64,000 bases of DNA from Paenibacillus lactis. Its GTDB lineage: Bacteria; Bacillota; Bacilli; Paenibacillales; Paenibacillaceae. A program made the position numbers and the translations under genes. The DNA is taken from the NCBI RefSeq assembly GCF_017873605.1, contig NZ_JAGGKI010000003.1, forward strand, positions 496,001-560,000, written 5' to 3'. The notes under the pieces were generated by a model that searched no databases, had not been told where the DNA came from, and saw only the letters and a program-made list of their open reading frames with translations. Shown here piece after piece: positions 44,792-53,448 of the stretch (position 1 is its first letter; every line of letters starts with the position of its first letter).

Positions 44792-45793
44792 ATGACAACG
44801 ACGCCACAAGACAACAGCATGACCGACCTATTGATTATCGGCGGCGGACCTGCAGGGATGTTTGCTGCGTTTTACGGCGGGATGCGCCAAGCGTCGGTAA
44901 AGCTGATTGAGAGCATGCCTCAGCTTGGCGGCCAGCTGGCAGCGCTGTATCCTGAGAAATATATTTATGATGTGGCAGGATTCCCGAAGGTTACGGCCCA
45001 GGAGCTTGTGGACAATCTGTCCAAACAGATGGATCTGTTCAACACGGATATCCGCCTGGAGGAGAAGGTCCAGTCTGTCGAAAAGCTGGAAGAACGCCAC
45101 TTTGTCGTCAAGACGAATCTCGGAGAGCACCACGCCAAGGCGGTTATCATTACGGCTGGCGTCGGCGCATTCCAGCCCCGCCGCCTGGAGATCGAGGGCG
45201 CGGAGAAATATGAGAAGAGCAATCTTCACTATTTCGTAAACGATCTAAGCCGCTTCAAAGGCAAGAAGGTGCTGATCAGCGGCGGCGGCGATTCGGCCGT
45301 AGACTGGGCGCTGATGATCGAACCGATTGCCGAGCAGGTGACGCTGGTTCACCGCCGCGACAAGTTCCGCGCGCATGAGCACAGCGTCGAGCAGCTGATG
45401 GCTTCCAAGGTGAATATCATTACTCCTACAGAGATCACTGAGCTGCACGGTGAAGATACGATCAGCAAGGTGACGCTGACCCACATCAAAACGAAGGAAA
45501 CACAGGAGATCGAAGTGGATGACGTGATCGTCAATTTCGGCTTCGTTTCTTCGCTTGGACCGATTTCGGAATGGGGAATCGCGATCGAGAGCAACTCCAT
45601 CGTCGTCGACTCCCGTATGGAGACGAGCATTCCCGGCATTTTCGCGGCCGGCGACATCACGACATATCCGGGCAAGGTCAAGCTGATCGCCGTCGGCTTC
45701 GGCGAGGCGCCTACCGCGATCAACAACGCGAAAGTATACATCGATCCGGAAGCAAGACTGGCTCCGGGCCACAGCAGCAACATGAAGCTTTAA
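44792..45793 (+). CDS. yumC: Ferredoxin/flavodoxin-NADP+ reductase (YumC type)
   Basis: A 333-residue flavoprotein resembling thioredoxin reductase but without the CxxC redox pair, the hallmark of the YumC type ferredoxin-NADP reductase. FAD binding is at [25 protein letters not shown] binding at [18 protein letters not shown] near residue 160, and the second FAD motif at [16 protein letters not shown] near 285. It moves electrons between NADPH and ferredoxin or flavodoxin and may serve heme, Fe-S or desaturase systems. GGAGG precedes the ATG. A terminator follows. Confidence 0.94.
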   Translation: MTTTPQDNSMTDLLIIGGGPAGMFAAFYGGMRQASVKLIESMPQLGGQLAALYPEKYIYDVAGFPKVTAQELVDNLSKQMDLFNTDIRLEEKVQSVEKLEERHFVVKTNLGEHHAKAVIITAGVGAFQPRRLEIEGAEKYEKSNLHYFVNDLSRFKGKKVLISGGGDSAVDWALMIEPIAEQVTLVHRRDKFRAHEHSVEQLMASKVNIITPTEITELHGEDTISKVTLTHIKTKETQEIEVDDVIVNFGFVSSLGPISEWGIAIESNSIVVDSRMETSIPGIFAAGDITTYPGKVKLIAVGFGEAPTAINNAKVYIDPEARLAPGHSSNMKL

Positions 45794-45853
45794 TCACGGC
45801 CTAAGAATCTACTATCTATGAAATTGCTGCAATAGAGCAGTGTTTAAAGCAAG

Positions 45854-45907
45854 AAAAAAGGTATCTTTGATCAGAAGGGATGATCCTTCCATCGAAGATA
45901 CCTTTTC
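45854..45907 (+). terminator. Terminator of yumC
   Basis: AAAAGGTATCTTTGAT and ATCGAAGATACCTTTT pair across a long hairpin and are followed by TCTATTC. The A run on the left would also allow minus-strand use. Confidence 0.75.
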
Positions 45908-46005
45908 TATTCGGTTGATCTACATATGTAGAACCAGGTTGTTTCATCCCGCATTATACGCATGCAGCGTCGTAATCTATCTGATCTTTATACGAAAAAT
46001 GTGAA

Positions 46006-46143
46006 TTAATGCAGGATGCTGCCGGAATTGGTGTCCAAGTTCCGTTTATGAATTTCGGCCAGCAGTAGAGTAATGAACTCACGCTCTAACTTCAATTCAA
46101 CAGCCATATGATAGGAATCGAGCAGCATCTCATCCGTCAACAT
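46006..46143 (-). CDS. sda: Sporulation histidine kinase inhibitor Sda
   Basis: A 45-residue helical hairpin protein: LTDEMLLDSYHMAVELKLER followed by FITLLLAEIHKRNLD. Length, the D-E-L-L-SY start and the second helix match Sda, which binds sensor kinase KinA and blocks the sporulation phosphorelay when replication is stalled or newly begun. GAGAGGG lies 6 bases before ATG 46143; ATG 46149 and the longer frame to 46230 are less likely. The promoter and a cluster of DnaA boxes lie just upstream, as in Bacillus, where DnaA controls sda. Confidence 0.9.
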   Translation of the reverse strand: MLTDEMLLDSYHMAVELKLEREFITLLLAEIHKRNLDTNSGSILH

Positions 46144-46183
46144 AGCCATCCCTCTCACACCCTTCCTCAAATTTCCTGAATCT

Positions 46184-46212
46184 ATCATATCAGACATAGA
46201 AAAACGGAACAA
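46184..46212 (-). promoter_or_regulatory. Promoter of sda
   Basis: Minus-strand TTGTTC (46207-46212), 17-bp spacer and TATGAT (46184-46189) preceded by TGA. DnaA boxes start 9 bp upstream of the -35. Confidence 0.65.
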
Positions 46213-46220
46213 CTGTTCGC

Positions 46221-46320
46221 TTATCCACAACCTTCTGTGGAAATCCTGTGTATAATTTGTTGGTAAGTGTTAAAAACGAGGTCATATCAAAGTGGATTAT
46301 GGGGATAATTGTTATACACA
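46221..46320. promoter_or_regulatory. DnaA-box cluster upstream of sda
   Basis: Consensus DnaA boxes: TTATCCACA at 46221-46229, TGTGTATAA (reverse) at 46247-46255 and TTATACACA at 46312-46320, plus a weaker TGTGGAAAT at 46236-46244. Together with the sda promoter this fits direct control by DnaA. Confidence 0.8.
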
Positions 46321-46431
46321 GGATCGTGAACAACTTCCTATAAAAAAATTTAATCAATAATATATTGTTATTTTTTTATTACCCTATGAATAATTCGTAT
46401 AAACGATATAATATGGAAAATTTCGTATTTA

Positions 46432-47094
46432 TTAGGCCGGTCTTGTATTCACTTCAAGAATCCAAATCTTCCCTTCATGATCGAGTCCGTAATCGAAGCC
46501 AAGCTCACCGATCCCCGGAAATCTTGCTTCCAGAATGGCGATGCACTGCCGGGTCAGATGGCGCATTTCATTCCGCTTCTCCCAAGCATTGATGTGCGGC
46601 AGGGATAAACGAAGCGCATGACGCAGCCGGAGCAGTGATCCACCCTTGCAAATATTCGTGACAAACAGCCCCGGACTTGCAAGTCTCCCCAGCATCGCGC
46701 GGAATTCCCATCTGCCCCTTTCCTTGACCACTTTAACCCGATAATCCAGCGGACGGCCTTGAATACTGGCCAGATGAATGCCTTGTTGGATGATGTAGCG
46801 TCGTCTGAGCCTCATTCTGGACAACACATACTGCATAGATTGTTGTGTATTTACATGAACGGAACGCCTCTTATGGGTGATCAAGTAACCCGTTCCGTCT
46901 TGCAGTACCCGGATCACGCCGTTGCCTCCAGTTCCTACGATCGGCTTAATCACAACCATGCCGTGCTCATCCAGCATTGAGACCAGAGTATCCGCTGCAT
47001 ACGGCATCGTAGCCGGAATGTAGGGAGCAACTTGCGGATCCGTCAGCAGCGCCTCCGTTTTGAGCCACTTGCTGGCCAGCTGTCTTCCCGCCAT
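46432..47094 (-). CDS. YheC/YheD-family ATP-grasp protein (short)
   Basis: A ~220-residue ATP-grasp-like protein of the YheC/YheD group linked to the spore surface in Bacillus. VVIKPIVGTGGNGVIRVLQD near residue 52 is the phosphate-binding region, YIIQQGIHLASIQGRPLDYRV near 105 and GELGFDYGLDHEGKIWILEVN near 205 carry the metal and nucleotide residues. The chain stops right after EVNTRPA, where the family usually goes on, and Bacillus members are ~360-450 residues, so this is a minimal or shortened form. GGAGGCGAAAG precedes ATG 47094. Reaction unknown. Confidence 0.8.
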   Translation of the reverse strand: MAGRQLASKWLKTEALLTDPQVAPYIPATMPYAADTLVSMLDEHGMVVIKPIVGTGGNGVIRVLQDGTGYLITHKRRSVHVNTQQSMQYVLSRMRLRRRYIIQQGIHLASIQGRPLDYRVKVVKERGRWEFRAMLGRLASPGLFVTNICKGGSLLRLRHALRLSLPHINAWEKRNEMRHLTRQCIAILEARFPGIGELGFDYGLDHEGKIWILEVNTRPA

Positions 47095-47314
47095 GCTGCT
47101 TTCGCCTCCTTTTATCATGACATACGTTATCGTATTCGATCCGCCATGTATCCTCTTGGATGATTGTCCGTGACGGTATGCCTAATAATTTGGCATTATC
47201 GTGTCGTCTGTACCGGTACGCTTTCCAAATGCTGTGTTCTGTCGTATAGTAAAACCATCAGGATGTCCATAACTAATAACACATAGGGATTTTAGATCAA
47301 GGAGGATTTTCATT

Positions 47315-47524
47315 TTGGCTGGCTTGTTTGAAGTGTTGTACTGGATTGCCATGATTGGCATGTCGCTTGCCCTTGCAGCGGTCACGGTTGTTATCTTCGT
47401 GCTGGGCTTCAGGTTCATCAAGGATAAGCGCCGAGGCCTGGGAGCCGGCTGTATCGTCTTCTCGCTGGTCGCAGCGGCGATGGTTGTGCTGATGCTGAAC
47501 GATACGTTCTTTTTTCCGGCTTGA
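47315..47524 (+). CDS. Small two-helix membrane protein
   Basis: A 69-residue protein with two hydrophobic segments (LYWIAMIGMSLALAAVTVVI and GAGCIVFSLVAAAMVVLML) joined by a basic loop (RFIKDKRRG), so both ends probably face outward. It starts with TTG, supported by AAGGAGG 9 bases upstream, and its coding sequence fits the gene-rich GC level of the region. The product is not recognised. A perfect hairpin follows ~120 bp downstream. Confidence 0.75.
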   Translation: MAGLFEVLYWIAMIGMSLALAAVTVVIFVLGFRFIKDKRRGLGAGCIVFSLVAAAMVVLMLNDTFFFPA

Positions 47525-47647
47525 GCGGGCAATATAAGAAAAACGTCTATCGTCGTACATTCAAAGATGACAGACCTCGTTTAGCGGTAGTTTTTCATCG
47601 CGATATCAGGAAGCTGACTCCGCGAAGTTTATACTTTTCTGCTATCT

Positions 47648-47696
47648 AAAAAAATGCAGCTTTTTCTTCGTCGATGAAGAAAAGCTGCATTTTTTA
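47648..47696. terminator. Perfect bidirectional terminator
   Basis: AAAAAATGCAGCTTTTTCTTC pairs perfectly with its inverse across a 6-base loop (21-bp stem), with A and T tracts on the outer sides. It closes the small membrane gene and the AT-rich minus-strand island. Confidence 0.88.
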
Positions 47697-47720
47697 TGGG
47701 CCATCGAAGGAATACGGTTT

Positions 47721-48168
47721 CTACAATAGAGCCTCCCCGTTTAGTTTCCTACCGATATAAAGGCCGAAAGAAAGTGAAATAATATTAATTACTATTGACA
47801 TAATTACATAGTTCATTTCAAATACAAAAAAATGGTAATATTTCTGCTACCATATAAAAAATACTTTCGTATCTTGAATATAGCGGCCGTATTAATTGAA
47901 AGGAAGCAAGTGGTAGTACTAGTTGAACTAGAATTACTAAAACAACAATTTTGATAAAATTAAGTATTGTGACTCGCTTCTCCTTAACTCCAATCAAGAA
48001 AGGTGCAAAGAAGGATGCGAATATTCCTTAAATTACAATATTAAATTTGTGACTCACAATTTGATCAAGAATATTCTGAATGATTAAACCATTAATAAAA
48101 AAACAGATCCCAAACATTGAGAAAATAATGAAGGCATATTGCAATGAAGAAAATCTAATTTTTTTCAC
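47721..48168 (-). pseudogene. Decayed polytopic membrane protein gene
   Basis: From GTG 48168 the minus strand reads KKIRFSSLQYAFIIFSMFGI, then a TAA after HKFNIVI, then continues in the same frame with GIFASFFAPFLIGVKEKRVT and further hydrophobic sequence to LPFF. A 7-T run then shifts the frame, after which VFEMNYVIMSIVINIISLSF reads to TAG at 47721. Restored, it would be ~148 residues with about four membrane segments. It is AT-rich and starts 4 bp after the small gene at 48172. Two independent lesions make sequencing error alone unlikely. Family not recognised. Confidence 0.7.
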
Positions 48169-48171
48169 CAC

Positions 48172-48384
48172 CTACTTACTATGTTCATATTTCCAAAAAA
48201 GACCTAGAGGTAGCTGGTCCCCATTTTCAGTGTCCATCACTAAAATTTCAGGGTTATTTTCCAGAAGATCTTTTAATTCTTTTGCACTTGCTGAACCATA
48301 GATTTCAGTATAACCATTAAAATCGCATTCACCCATATAATAAATAATTATCCATTTACTGTACAAAGGAGTTTTCAGAGACAT
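48172..48384 (-). CDS. Small hypothetical protein in an AT-rich island
   Basis: A 70-residue protein: LKTPLYSKWIIIYYMGECDF, then SASAKELKDLLENNPEILVM and the end GLFWKYEHSK. The ATG at 48384 has GGAGG 9 bases upstream; the longer frame from 48444 is less likely. It precedes the decayed membrane gene and its base composition differs from the flanking core genes, which suggests a two-gene horizontally acquired unit. Such a small soluble protein beside a membrane protein recalls toxin-immunity or bacteriocin accessory pairs, but nothing in the sequence proves it. Confidence 0.6.
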   Translation of the reverse strand: MSLKTPLYSKWIIIYYMGECDFNGYTEIYGSASAKELKDLLENNPEILVMDTENGDQLPLGLFWKYEHSK

Positions 48385-48574
48385 TAAAAACGACCTCCAT
48401 ATCGGTTTATTCACCGTCATGAAGGTCGTGATCCACAATCCCAAAACGCTAATATAGGGTTGTTTTCATTCCTTGTCTCGATTGAGGACTGCGTTTTTCA
48501 GGTACAATCCGCAACCATGGCGCCATTGCTTTCGCATGGCCACATTCGACACCATTAATGGCGTAACTCCGGTT

Positions 48575-48934
48575 TTAGCAAGGCTCAGCGCTTGGCTTAC
48601 CCGCATCTTCCCTCGTGCGGAAGGACGAGCCGCAGCCGCAAGTGACGGTAGCGTTCGGATTATGGATGGTGAATCCCCCGGTCATGCCGGATTCCTCAAA
48701 GTCGATTTCAAGACCGTTCAAATATTTCATGCTGTCCTTCTCGACAACCACCTTCATATCCTGAACGTTCATATATACATCATCTTCCGTCTCCTGGTCG
48801 TCAAAGCCCATCGCATACGAAAAACCGCTGCATCCGCCGGCCGTGACACCCAAACGAAGGAACATATTCGGTGTTTCCTGCTCAGCCAGCATCTCTTTCA
48901 AACGCTCTGCAGCTGTGTCGCTGATTGTAATCAT
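48575..48934 (-). CDS. yutM: A-type Fe-S carrier protein (YutM/ErpA family)
   Basis: A 119-residue HesB/IscA/ErpA protein that carries Fe-S clusters to target enzymes. Three conserved Cys residues are present: VTAGGCSGFSYAMGFDD near residue 35 and the C-terminal TCGCGSSF near 100. The C-terminal RTREDAGKPSAEPC is an extra tail. AAGGAGGGTGACC precedes the ATG. The gene is near yutI (NifU-like) and yutJ, the Bacillus yut neighbourhood, supporting the name. Confidence 0.93.
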   Translation of the reverse strand: MITISDTAAERLKEMLAEQETPNMFLRLGVTAGGCSGFSYAMGFDDQETEDDVYMNVQDMKVVVEKDSMKYLNGLEIDFEESGMTGGFTIHNPNATVTCGCGSSFRTREDAGKPSAEPC

Positions 48935-49093
48935 TTAGGTCACCCTCCTTTTCGTTCACTCTTAAGTATACTCCTCTTCCCTCAATCCCTCAAGGCCGTA
49001 AATGCCCGCCGCTTCTTCCTGCGGATTCCCTTTTTCCAATTCGTCTATTTGTATTGCTACCCCGGAGGGTCAGGTTTATAATAGGGGAGGAAC

Positions 49094-49303
49094 ATGGGCG
49101 GCAACTGTCAGATTATTGTCACACTCCCGCATATCGCGTGGGAAAAAGGTTATGGCGGTCTACAGTTGTATATTTTTTCACAAAGTTTGGTTTTTATTCA
49201 GCCCTATCGTTACGTTGATGCTGTACCCTTGAGAACCGGACCGTTCCCTGCGGGGAGTGATTACTTAATGATCATTTCAGCTGCCGGATTTCACGGAAGC
49301 TGA
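49094..49303 (+). CDS. Doubtful small ORF before mqnE
   Basis: A 69-codon frame with GGGGAGG upstream but only two bases from the ATG, which is too close for good initiation. The product (GGNCQIIVTLPHIAWEKGYG, then LQLYIFSQSLVFIQPYRYVD) matches nothing I know. It ends 23 bp before mqnE and could be leader sequence. Otherwise 48935-49326 holds only the promoters of yutM and mqnE. Confidence 0.2.
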   Translation: MGGNCQIIVTLPHIAWEKGYGGLQLYIFSQSLVFIQPYRYVDAVPLRTGPFPAGSDYLMIISAAGFHGS

Positions 49304-49326
49304 AGTGTGAACAGGAGGATGGAAGT

Positions 49327-50433
49327 ATGTCCACAATCATAACACCATTTACCGATCGGAGAATGGCTGAGATCGTTGAGAAGGTACGGAGCGGCGAGCG
49401 CCTCAACCTCGAAGACGGCGTGTACCTGTACCAGACGGACGACCTGCTGACCCTCGGGCAGCTGGCCAATGAAGCGAATCTACGCAAGAACGGCAAGAAA
49501 GTATATTTTATCGAGAACATGAGCCTTTACTTTACGAACGTGTGTGAATCCCGCTGCGCGTTCTGCAATTTCAGAAAGGATCAGGGCGAGGAAGGCTCCT
49601 ATACGCTGTCCGGTCCCGAGATGATCGAATACGTTGAACAGCATATCCACCCGGGCATCCGTGAATTCCATATCGTCGGCGGACATAATAATCATGTGCC
49701 GTTCCAATATTATGTCGATTCCCTCAAAGCGCTGAACGAGCGTTTCCCTGATGTAACCCTGAAGGCCTACACGGCAGCCGAGATCGAGTTCTTCACCCGC
49801 ATCAGCGGTCTGAGCACGAAGGAAGTGCTGGAAGAGCTCATGAAGGCGGGCCTCAAATCCCTCACCGGCGGCGGAGCCGAGATCCTGTCCGACCAGTACC
49901 GTCAGAAAATGAAGGTGGACAAAGCCAATGTCGACCAGTACCTTGAAGTCCACCGCACCGCCCACCAGCTCGGCATGAAGACCCATACCACCATGCTGTA
50001 CGGGGCGATCGAGAGCCATGAGGACCGGATCCGGCACATGATGCAGATTCGGGATCTGCAGGATGAAACCGGCGGCTTCCTTGTCTTCATTCCATTGTCT
50101 ATGCAGCCGAAGAGTAAAAATGCCGGCATCATGCGCCGCAACTCTGCCTACGAGGATCTGAAGACCATTGCGATCAGCCGGCTGATGCTGGATAACATCG
50201 ATCACATCAAGGCTTATTTCATCAATATCGGCCCGCAGTTGACCCAGGTATCGCTCAGCTTCGGCGCTTCGGACGTGCACGGCACGATTCTGAAGGAACG
50301 GATCAGCCATGCTGCAGGGGCGCTGACGCCGGAAGGCCTTACGCGCAAAGAGCTCGTATGGCTCATTCAAGGCGCAGGCCGCATCCCCGTTGAACGGGAC
50401 ACGTTTTATAACGAGATCAAGGTTTACGAATAA
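49327..50433 (+). CDS. mqnE: Aminofutalosine synthase MqnE
   Basis: A 368-residue radical SAM enzyme of the futalosine route to menaquinone. It joins a radical from SAM to 3-enolpyruvoylbenzoate to make aminofutalosine. The cluster-binding CESRCAFC is in YFTNVCESRCAFCNFRKDQ near residue 75, with the SAM-binding GG in EFHIVGGHNNHVPFQYYVDS near 115 and SLTGGGAEILSDQYRQK near 180. Length and these motifs separate it from the related MqnC and CofH proteins, though the latter cannot be wholly excluded. AGGAGG precedes the ATG. The other mqn genes are not in the window. Confidence 0.9.
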   Translation: MSTIITPFTDRRMAEIVEKVRSGERLNLEDGVYLYQTDDLLTLGQLANEANLRKNGKKVYFIENMSLYFTNVCESRCAFCNFRKDQGEEGSYTLSGPEMIEYVEQHIHPGIREFHIVGGHNNHVPFQYYVDSLKALNERFPDVTLKAYTAAEIEFFTRISGLSTKEVLEELMKAGLKSLTGGGAEILSDQYRQKMKVDKANVDQYLEVHRTAHQLGMKTHTTMLYGAIESHEDRIRHMMQIRDLQDETGGFLVFIPLSMQPKSKNAGIMRRNSAYEDLKTIAISRLMLDNIDHIKAYFINIGPQLTQVSLSFGASDVHGTILKERISHAAGALTPEGLTRKELVWLIQGAGRIPVERDTFYNEIKVYE

Positions 50434-50538
50434 ACGATCGATCAGCCTAATCCCCAACCTTCTGGAGACTTCGGCACCCGCATCAGCGTTCGAAATAACG
50501 GAAAACAGGTTAAAGAGATATTATAGTGTGGGGATTCC

Positions 50539-50562
50539 TAGCCGCTTCTAGCGGCGTTTTTC
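50539..50562 (+). terminator. Terminator of mqnE
   Basis: GCCGC and GCGGC arms around TTCTA, followed by GTTTTTC. Short stem. Confidence 0.6.
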
Positions 50563-50621
50563 TTGCGACTGGCACTTACGAACAATCTCTCATTCTTATC
50601 TCTTGAGAAAGGAAGAATTTT

Positions 50622-51680
50622 ATGAACAAGCTCGTCATTCTCGGCGGAGGCTATGGTGGTCTTGCCTTAATTCAGGAATTATTCAGCGGCTATCTTCCCC
50701 CGGACGTGGAGGTCGTGCTCATCGACCGCATGCCTTACCAAGGACTGAAGACCGAATACTACGCGCTGGCAGCCGGCACGGTGGCCGATACCGCCGTTCG
50801 TGTCAAGTTCCCGGTTTATGACCGGCTTCAGATCCTGTATGGTGAAGTCACATCGATTGATCTTGAGAACCGGCGCGTGAACATATTGGACCAGGATCCC
50901 GTGGAATACGATCAGCTCGCCATTGCGCTTGGCTGCACGGATCGTTACCACGGAGTACCGGGCGCGGAGGAGTATACCTACAGCCTGCAGTCGTTCGCCG
51001 CGACCCGGGAAACCTATCTGCGGCTGAACAATTTGAAGCCGTACAGCCAGGTTCATATCATCGGCGGAGGCTTAAGCGGAATCGAGCTCGCGGCCGATCT
51101 TCGCGAAAGCCGTCCTGACCTCAATATCGCCATCCTGGACCGGGGACAGCGGGTGCTTTCTTCTTTTCCTAACCGGTTGTCCGCTTATATTCATCGCTGG
51201 TTCGAGGAGCATCATGTCGAGATCCATAGCGGGGTCTCGGTATCCAGAGTGGAGAAGGACGCCGTCTATAATCTCGATACGCCGATCGCCACCGATCTGG
51301 CTGTATGGACGGCAGGCATCCAGCCTGTAAAAGTGGTGCAGGACCTCGATCTGCCAAAAGACCGCAGCGGACGCGTGCTGCTGAACCAGTATTATCAGGT
51401 ACCTTCCCATCCGGAGGTATATGTCATCGGCGACTGCGCGAGCCTTCCGTTCGTACCGAGCGCCCAGGCTGCCGGCGCCCAGGCGGAACAAGTCGGCCAC
51501 GTCTTAAAGGCATTATGGCGCGATGATGTGCCGAAGGTATCGCCGTTGAAGCTGAAGGGAACCCTCGGCTCTCTCGGCAAGCATGCGGGCTTCGGACTGA
51601 TGGGCAATACTTCGGTCATCGGACGCGTGCCGCGGATTTTGAAGAGCGGCGTGCTCTGGAAATCCAAGCGCCACTACTAG
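50622..51680 (+). CDS. yutJ: NDH-2-like FAD oxidoreductase YutJ
   Basis: A 352-residue FAD/NAD(P) protein related to YumB. FAD binding is KLVILGGGYGGLALIQELFS at the N-terminus, NAD(P) binding VHIIGGGLSGIELAADLRES near residue 145 and the second FAD motif VYVIGDCASLPF near 268. The C-terminal membrane-binding part is short. It is in the yut cluster with yuzB and yutI, as in Bacillus, where YutJ is a predicted NADH dehydrogenase of unknown physiological role. GAGAAAGGAAG precedes the ATG. Confidence 0.9.
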   Translation: MNKLVILGGGYGGLALIQELFSGYLPPDVEVVLIDRMPYQGLKTEYYALAAGTVADTAVRVKFPVYDRLQILYGEVTSIDLENRRVNILDQDPVEYDQLAIALGCTDRYHGVPGAEEYTYSLQSFAATRETYLRLNNLKPYSQVHIIGGGLSGIELAADLRESRPDLNIAILDRGQRVLSSFPNRLSAYIHRWFEEHHVEIHSGVSVSRVEKDAVYNLDTPIATDLAVWTAGIQPVKVVQDLDLPKDRSGRVLLNQYYQVPSHPEVYVIGDCASLPFVPSAQAAGAQAEQVGHVLKALWRDDVPKVSPLKLKGTLGSLGKHAGFGLMGNTSVIGRVPRILKSGVLWKSKRHY

Positions 51681-51721
51681 GCGAATCATAGATTCAGCGA
51701 TCCCGCTTCATTAAAGTGGAT

Positions 51722-51751
51722 AGGGAGCCCGATTCAATCTTCGGGCTCCCT
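51722..51751. terminator. Convergent terminator, yutJ and yuzB
   Basis: AGGGAGCCCGA and TCGGGCTCCCT form a perfect 11-bp stem. It overlaps the last codons and stop of yuzB (51734-51736). Confidence 0.75.
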
Positions 51752-51985
51752 CCCTTCCGCCAAAGCTTCGAGCCGGCGGCATATCTTGTCATACAGCTCC
51801 TCCGCCGTGGGCGCTTCCACCCAGTCGCCGTCCACATACGCAAAGGGCATCAAATAGCATTGACCGCAGCTGGTCAGACAGCCGTACTCGATCACCTGGC
51901 AGTCGTATTGACCTTCCAGCTTCTTCAATGCTTGATCCGTTCCGAAATAGGAGTTGCTTGTGCAAAATTCAATATAGATGGTCAT
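51734..51985 (-). CDS. yuzB: YuzB family protein (DUF1450)
   Basis: An 83-residue protein with the family pattern FCTSNSYFG, then VIEYGCLTSCGQCYLMPFAY near residues 32-50, containing two closely spaced Cys and a third at FC. These Cys residues suggest metal or Fe-S binding, but the function is unknown. Its place next to yutJ and yutI matches Bacillus. AGGAGGGG is 9 bases before the ATG. It is divergent from yutI and ends inside the shared terminator. Confidence 0.9.
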   Translation of the reverse strand: MTIYIEFCTSNSYFGTDQALKKLEGQYDCQVIEYGCLTSCGQCYLMPFAYVDGDWVEAPTAEELYDKICRRLEALAEGREPED

Positions 51986-52067
51986 CGGTCACAGCCCCTC
52001 CTTAAGATTGGCATTTTAATTTGCCGGTTTATGTACTATAATATAGGGAGGAAAGGAGTTGAACAAG

Positions 52068-52313
52068 ATGAGCGATAACACGCAAACCACTGTATACGAT
52101 GAAGTGGCTGAAGTGCTTGATAAGCTTCGTCCGTTCCTGCAGCGCGATGGCGGTGACGTGGAATTGGTCGACGTTGAAGACGGCATCGTTAAGCTGAAAT
52201 TGATGGGTGCATGCGGCAGCTGCCCAAGCTCCACCATCACCTTGAAGGCAGGGATTGAACGCGCCCTGGTTGAGGAAGTAGAAGGCATTCAAGAAGTAGT
52301 GCAAGTATTTTAA
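52068..52313 (+). CDS. yutI: NifU-like Fe-S scaffold protein YutI
   Basis: An 81-residue NifU C-terminal domain protein that holds or delivers Fe-S clusters. The paired Cys are in [20 protein letters not shown] near residues 45-63, and the fold begins [20 protein letters not shown]. The ATG at 52068 has AAAGGAG upstream; a TTG three codons earlier (52059) is the alternative. It is divergent from yuzB. It probably works with YutM. Confidence 0.95.
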   Translation: MSDNTQTTVYDEVAEVLDKLRPFLQRDGGDVELVDVEDGIVKLKLMGACGSCPSSTITLKAGIERALVEEVEGIQEVVQVF

Positions 52314-52328
52314 TCTTGTGTTTAGTAT

Positions 52329-52367
52329 AAGAGTCTTGGCTCCCCTCGGGATCCAAGACTCTTTTTT
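52329..52367 (+). terminator. Terminator of yutI
   Basis: AAGAGTCTTGG and CCAAGACTCTT pair over 11 bp, then TTTTTTG. Confidence 0.88.
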
Positions 52368-52389
52368 GTGGCGGTATGGTATGGCGTGC

Positions 52390-53163
52390 TTATTCCGGCT
52401 TGATCAAAGGACGAATCGGATCCAGCCCGCCGGATATATCCATAATGTTGCCTGTAATGAAGTCCGATTTATCCATGCACAGATATTCAATCACTCTTGC
52501 AATATCCTCGCCGCTGCCCGAGCGTCCCCGCGGCGTCATGCCGTCATGGATGCCGGCCACCTCGTCGATCGTCTTCTCCTTGTTCGCCCCGCGGATGTCG
52601 CCAGGGCAGATCATGTTGACGGTAATTCCGTAGGGTGCCTCTTCGACCGCCAAGGATTTCGTGAAGGATACGAGCCCCACCTTGGCCGCCGCATAAGCGG
52701 CACGCTGGGGCCAAGCGCGCGCTTCCCCGGCATGGCCGAAGCCGAAATGGATAATCCGTCCCCATCGCTTCTCCCTCATCGCCGGCAGCACCCGGTGGTC
52801 AAGCAGCATGACGCCGGTCAGGTTGCCGTTCACCATATGTACGATTTCATCCCGGCTGTATTCCGAGAACAGGCGCCTTTCCCGGATGAAAGGACCCGCG
52901 TTGTTAACCAGGATATCCACGGTGCCGAGCTCGCGTTCCGTCTGATCAACTAGGGAATACAGCTCGGACTCGTCTGCAATATTGGCCTTTACCACGATGG
53001 ATTTAACGCCGAAGCTCTCAATTTCGCGGGAGAGCGCCTCCGCTTCATTCTTGCTGTTGACATAATTTATAACAATACTGCATCCCTGCCGTGCTAACGA
53101 CAGCGCAGTCATTTTTCCGAGTCCTGTCGCACTGCCGGTAATCAGCGCCACTTTTCCCTTCAA
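52390..53163 (-). CDS. SDR-family protein lacking the catalytic serine
   Basis: A 257-residue Rossmann protein with TGSATGLG at the N-terminus and DILVNNAGP near residue 88, so cofactor binding is likely. The active-site Tyr and Lys are present in YAAAK near 157, but the serine expected 13 residues earlier is His (IIHFGFGHAG). This may reduce or change activity, as in some regulatory SDR relatives such as YtkK. The TTG at 53163 has GGAGGG 7 bases upstream. The role is unknown; it lies in the yut region by position only. Confidence 0.82.
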   Translation of the reverse strand: MKGKVALITGSATGLGKMTALSLARQGCSIVINYVNSKNEAEALSREIESFGVKSIVVKANIADESELYSLVDQTERELGTVDILVNNAGPFIRERRLFSEYSRDEIVHMVNGNLTGVMLLDHRVLPAMREKRWGRIIHFGFGHAGEARAWPQRAAYAAAKVGLVSFTKSLAVEEAPYGITVNMICPGDIRGANKEKTIDEVAGIHDGMTPRGRSGSGEDIARVIEYLCMDKSDFITGNIMDISGGLDPIRPLIKPE

Positions 53164-53276
53164 TGGTTTCCCTCCTTCGAGTATCGCCTTCCTTCAGTAT
53201 AAAAGATTTGCTGTTTCCCCACAACTTGAGGACAGACCGGAATCCTGCAAGATATGAGCGGCCATTTTCTTTCCTC

Positions 53277-53340
53277 AAAAGAAAAGAAAGGAGCTCCCGA
53301 TTAGCTGCACAAGCCGCAGCATGGTCGGGATGCCCCTTTC
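53277..53340 (-). terminator. Terminator of metNIQ
   Basis: AAAGGGGCATCCCGA and TCGGGAGCTCCTTT arms form a long imperfect hairpin, then CTTTTCTTTTG in the minus direction, ~110 bp past the metQ stop. Confidence 0.65.
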
Positions 53341-53448
53341 ATACGAAAAGTTCGTTGTATTCAGTAGATCCTTCTGTCCGGAGTTAACCGGTCTAACCGT
53401 AATCCGGGCCGGATCCGCTTCCGTAGGCATCCTGCCTACATCTGCACA

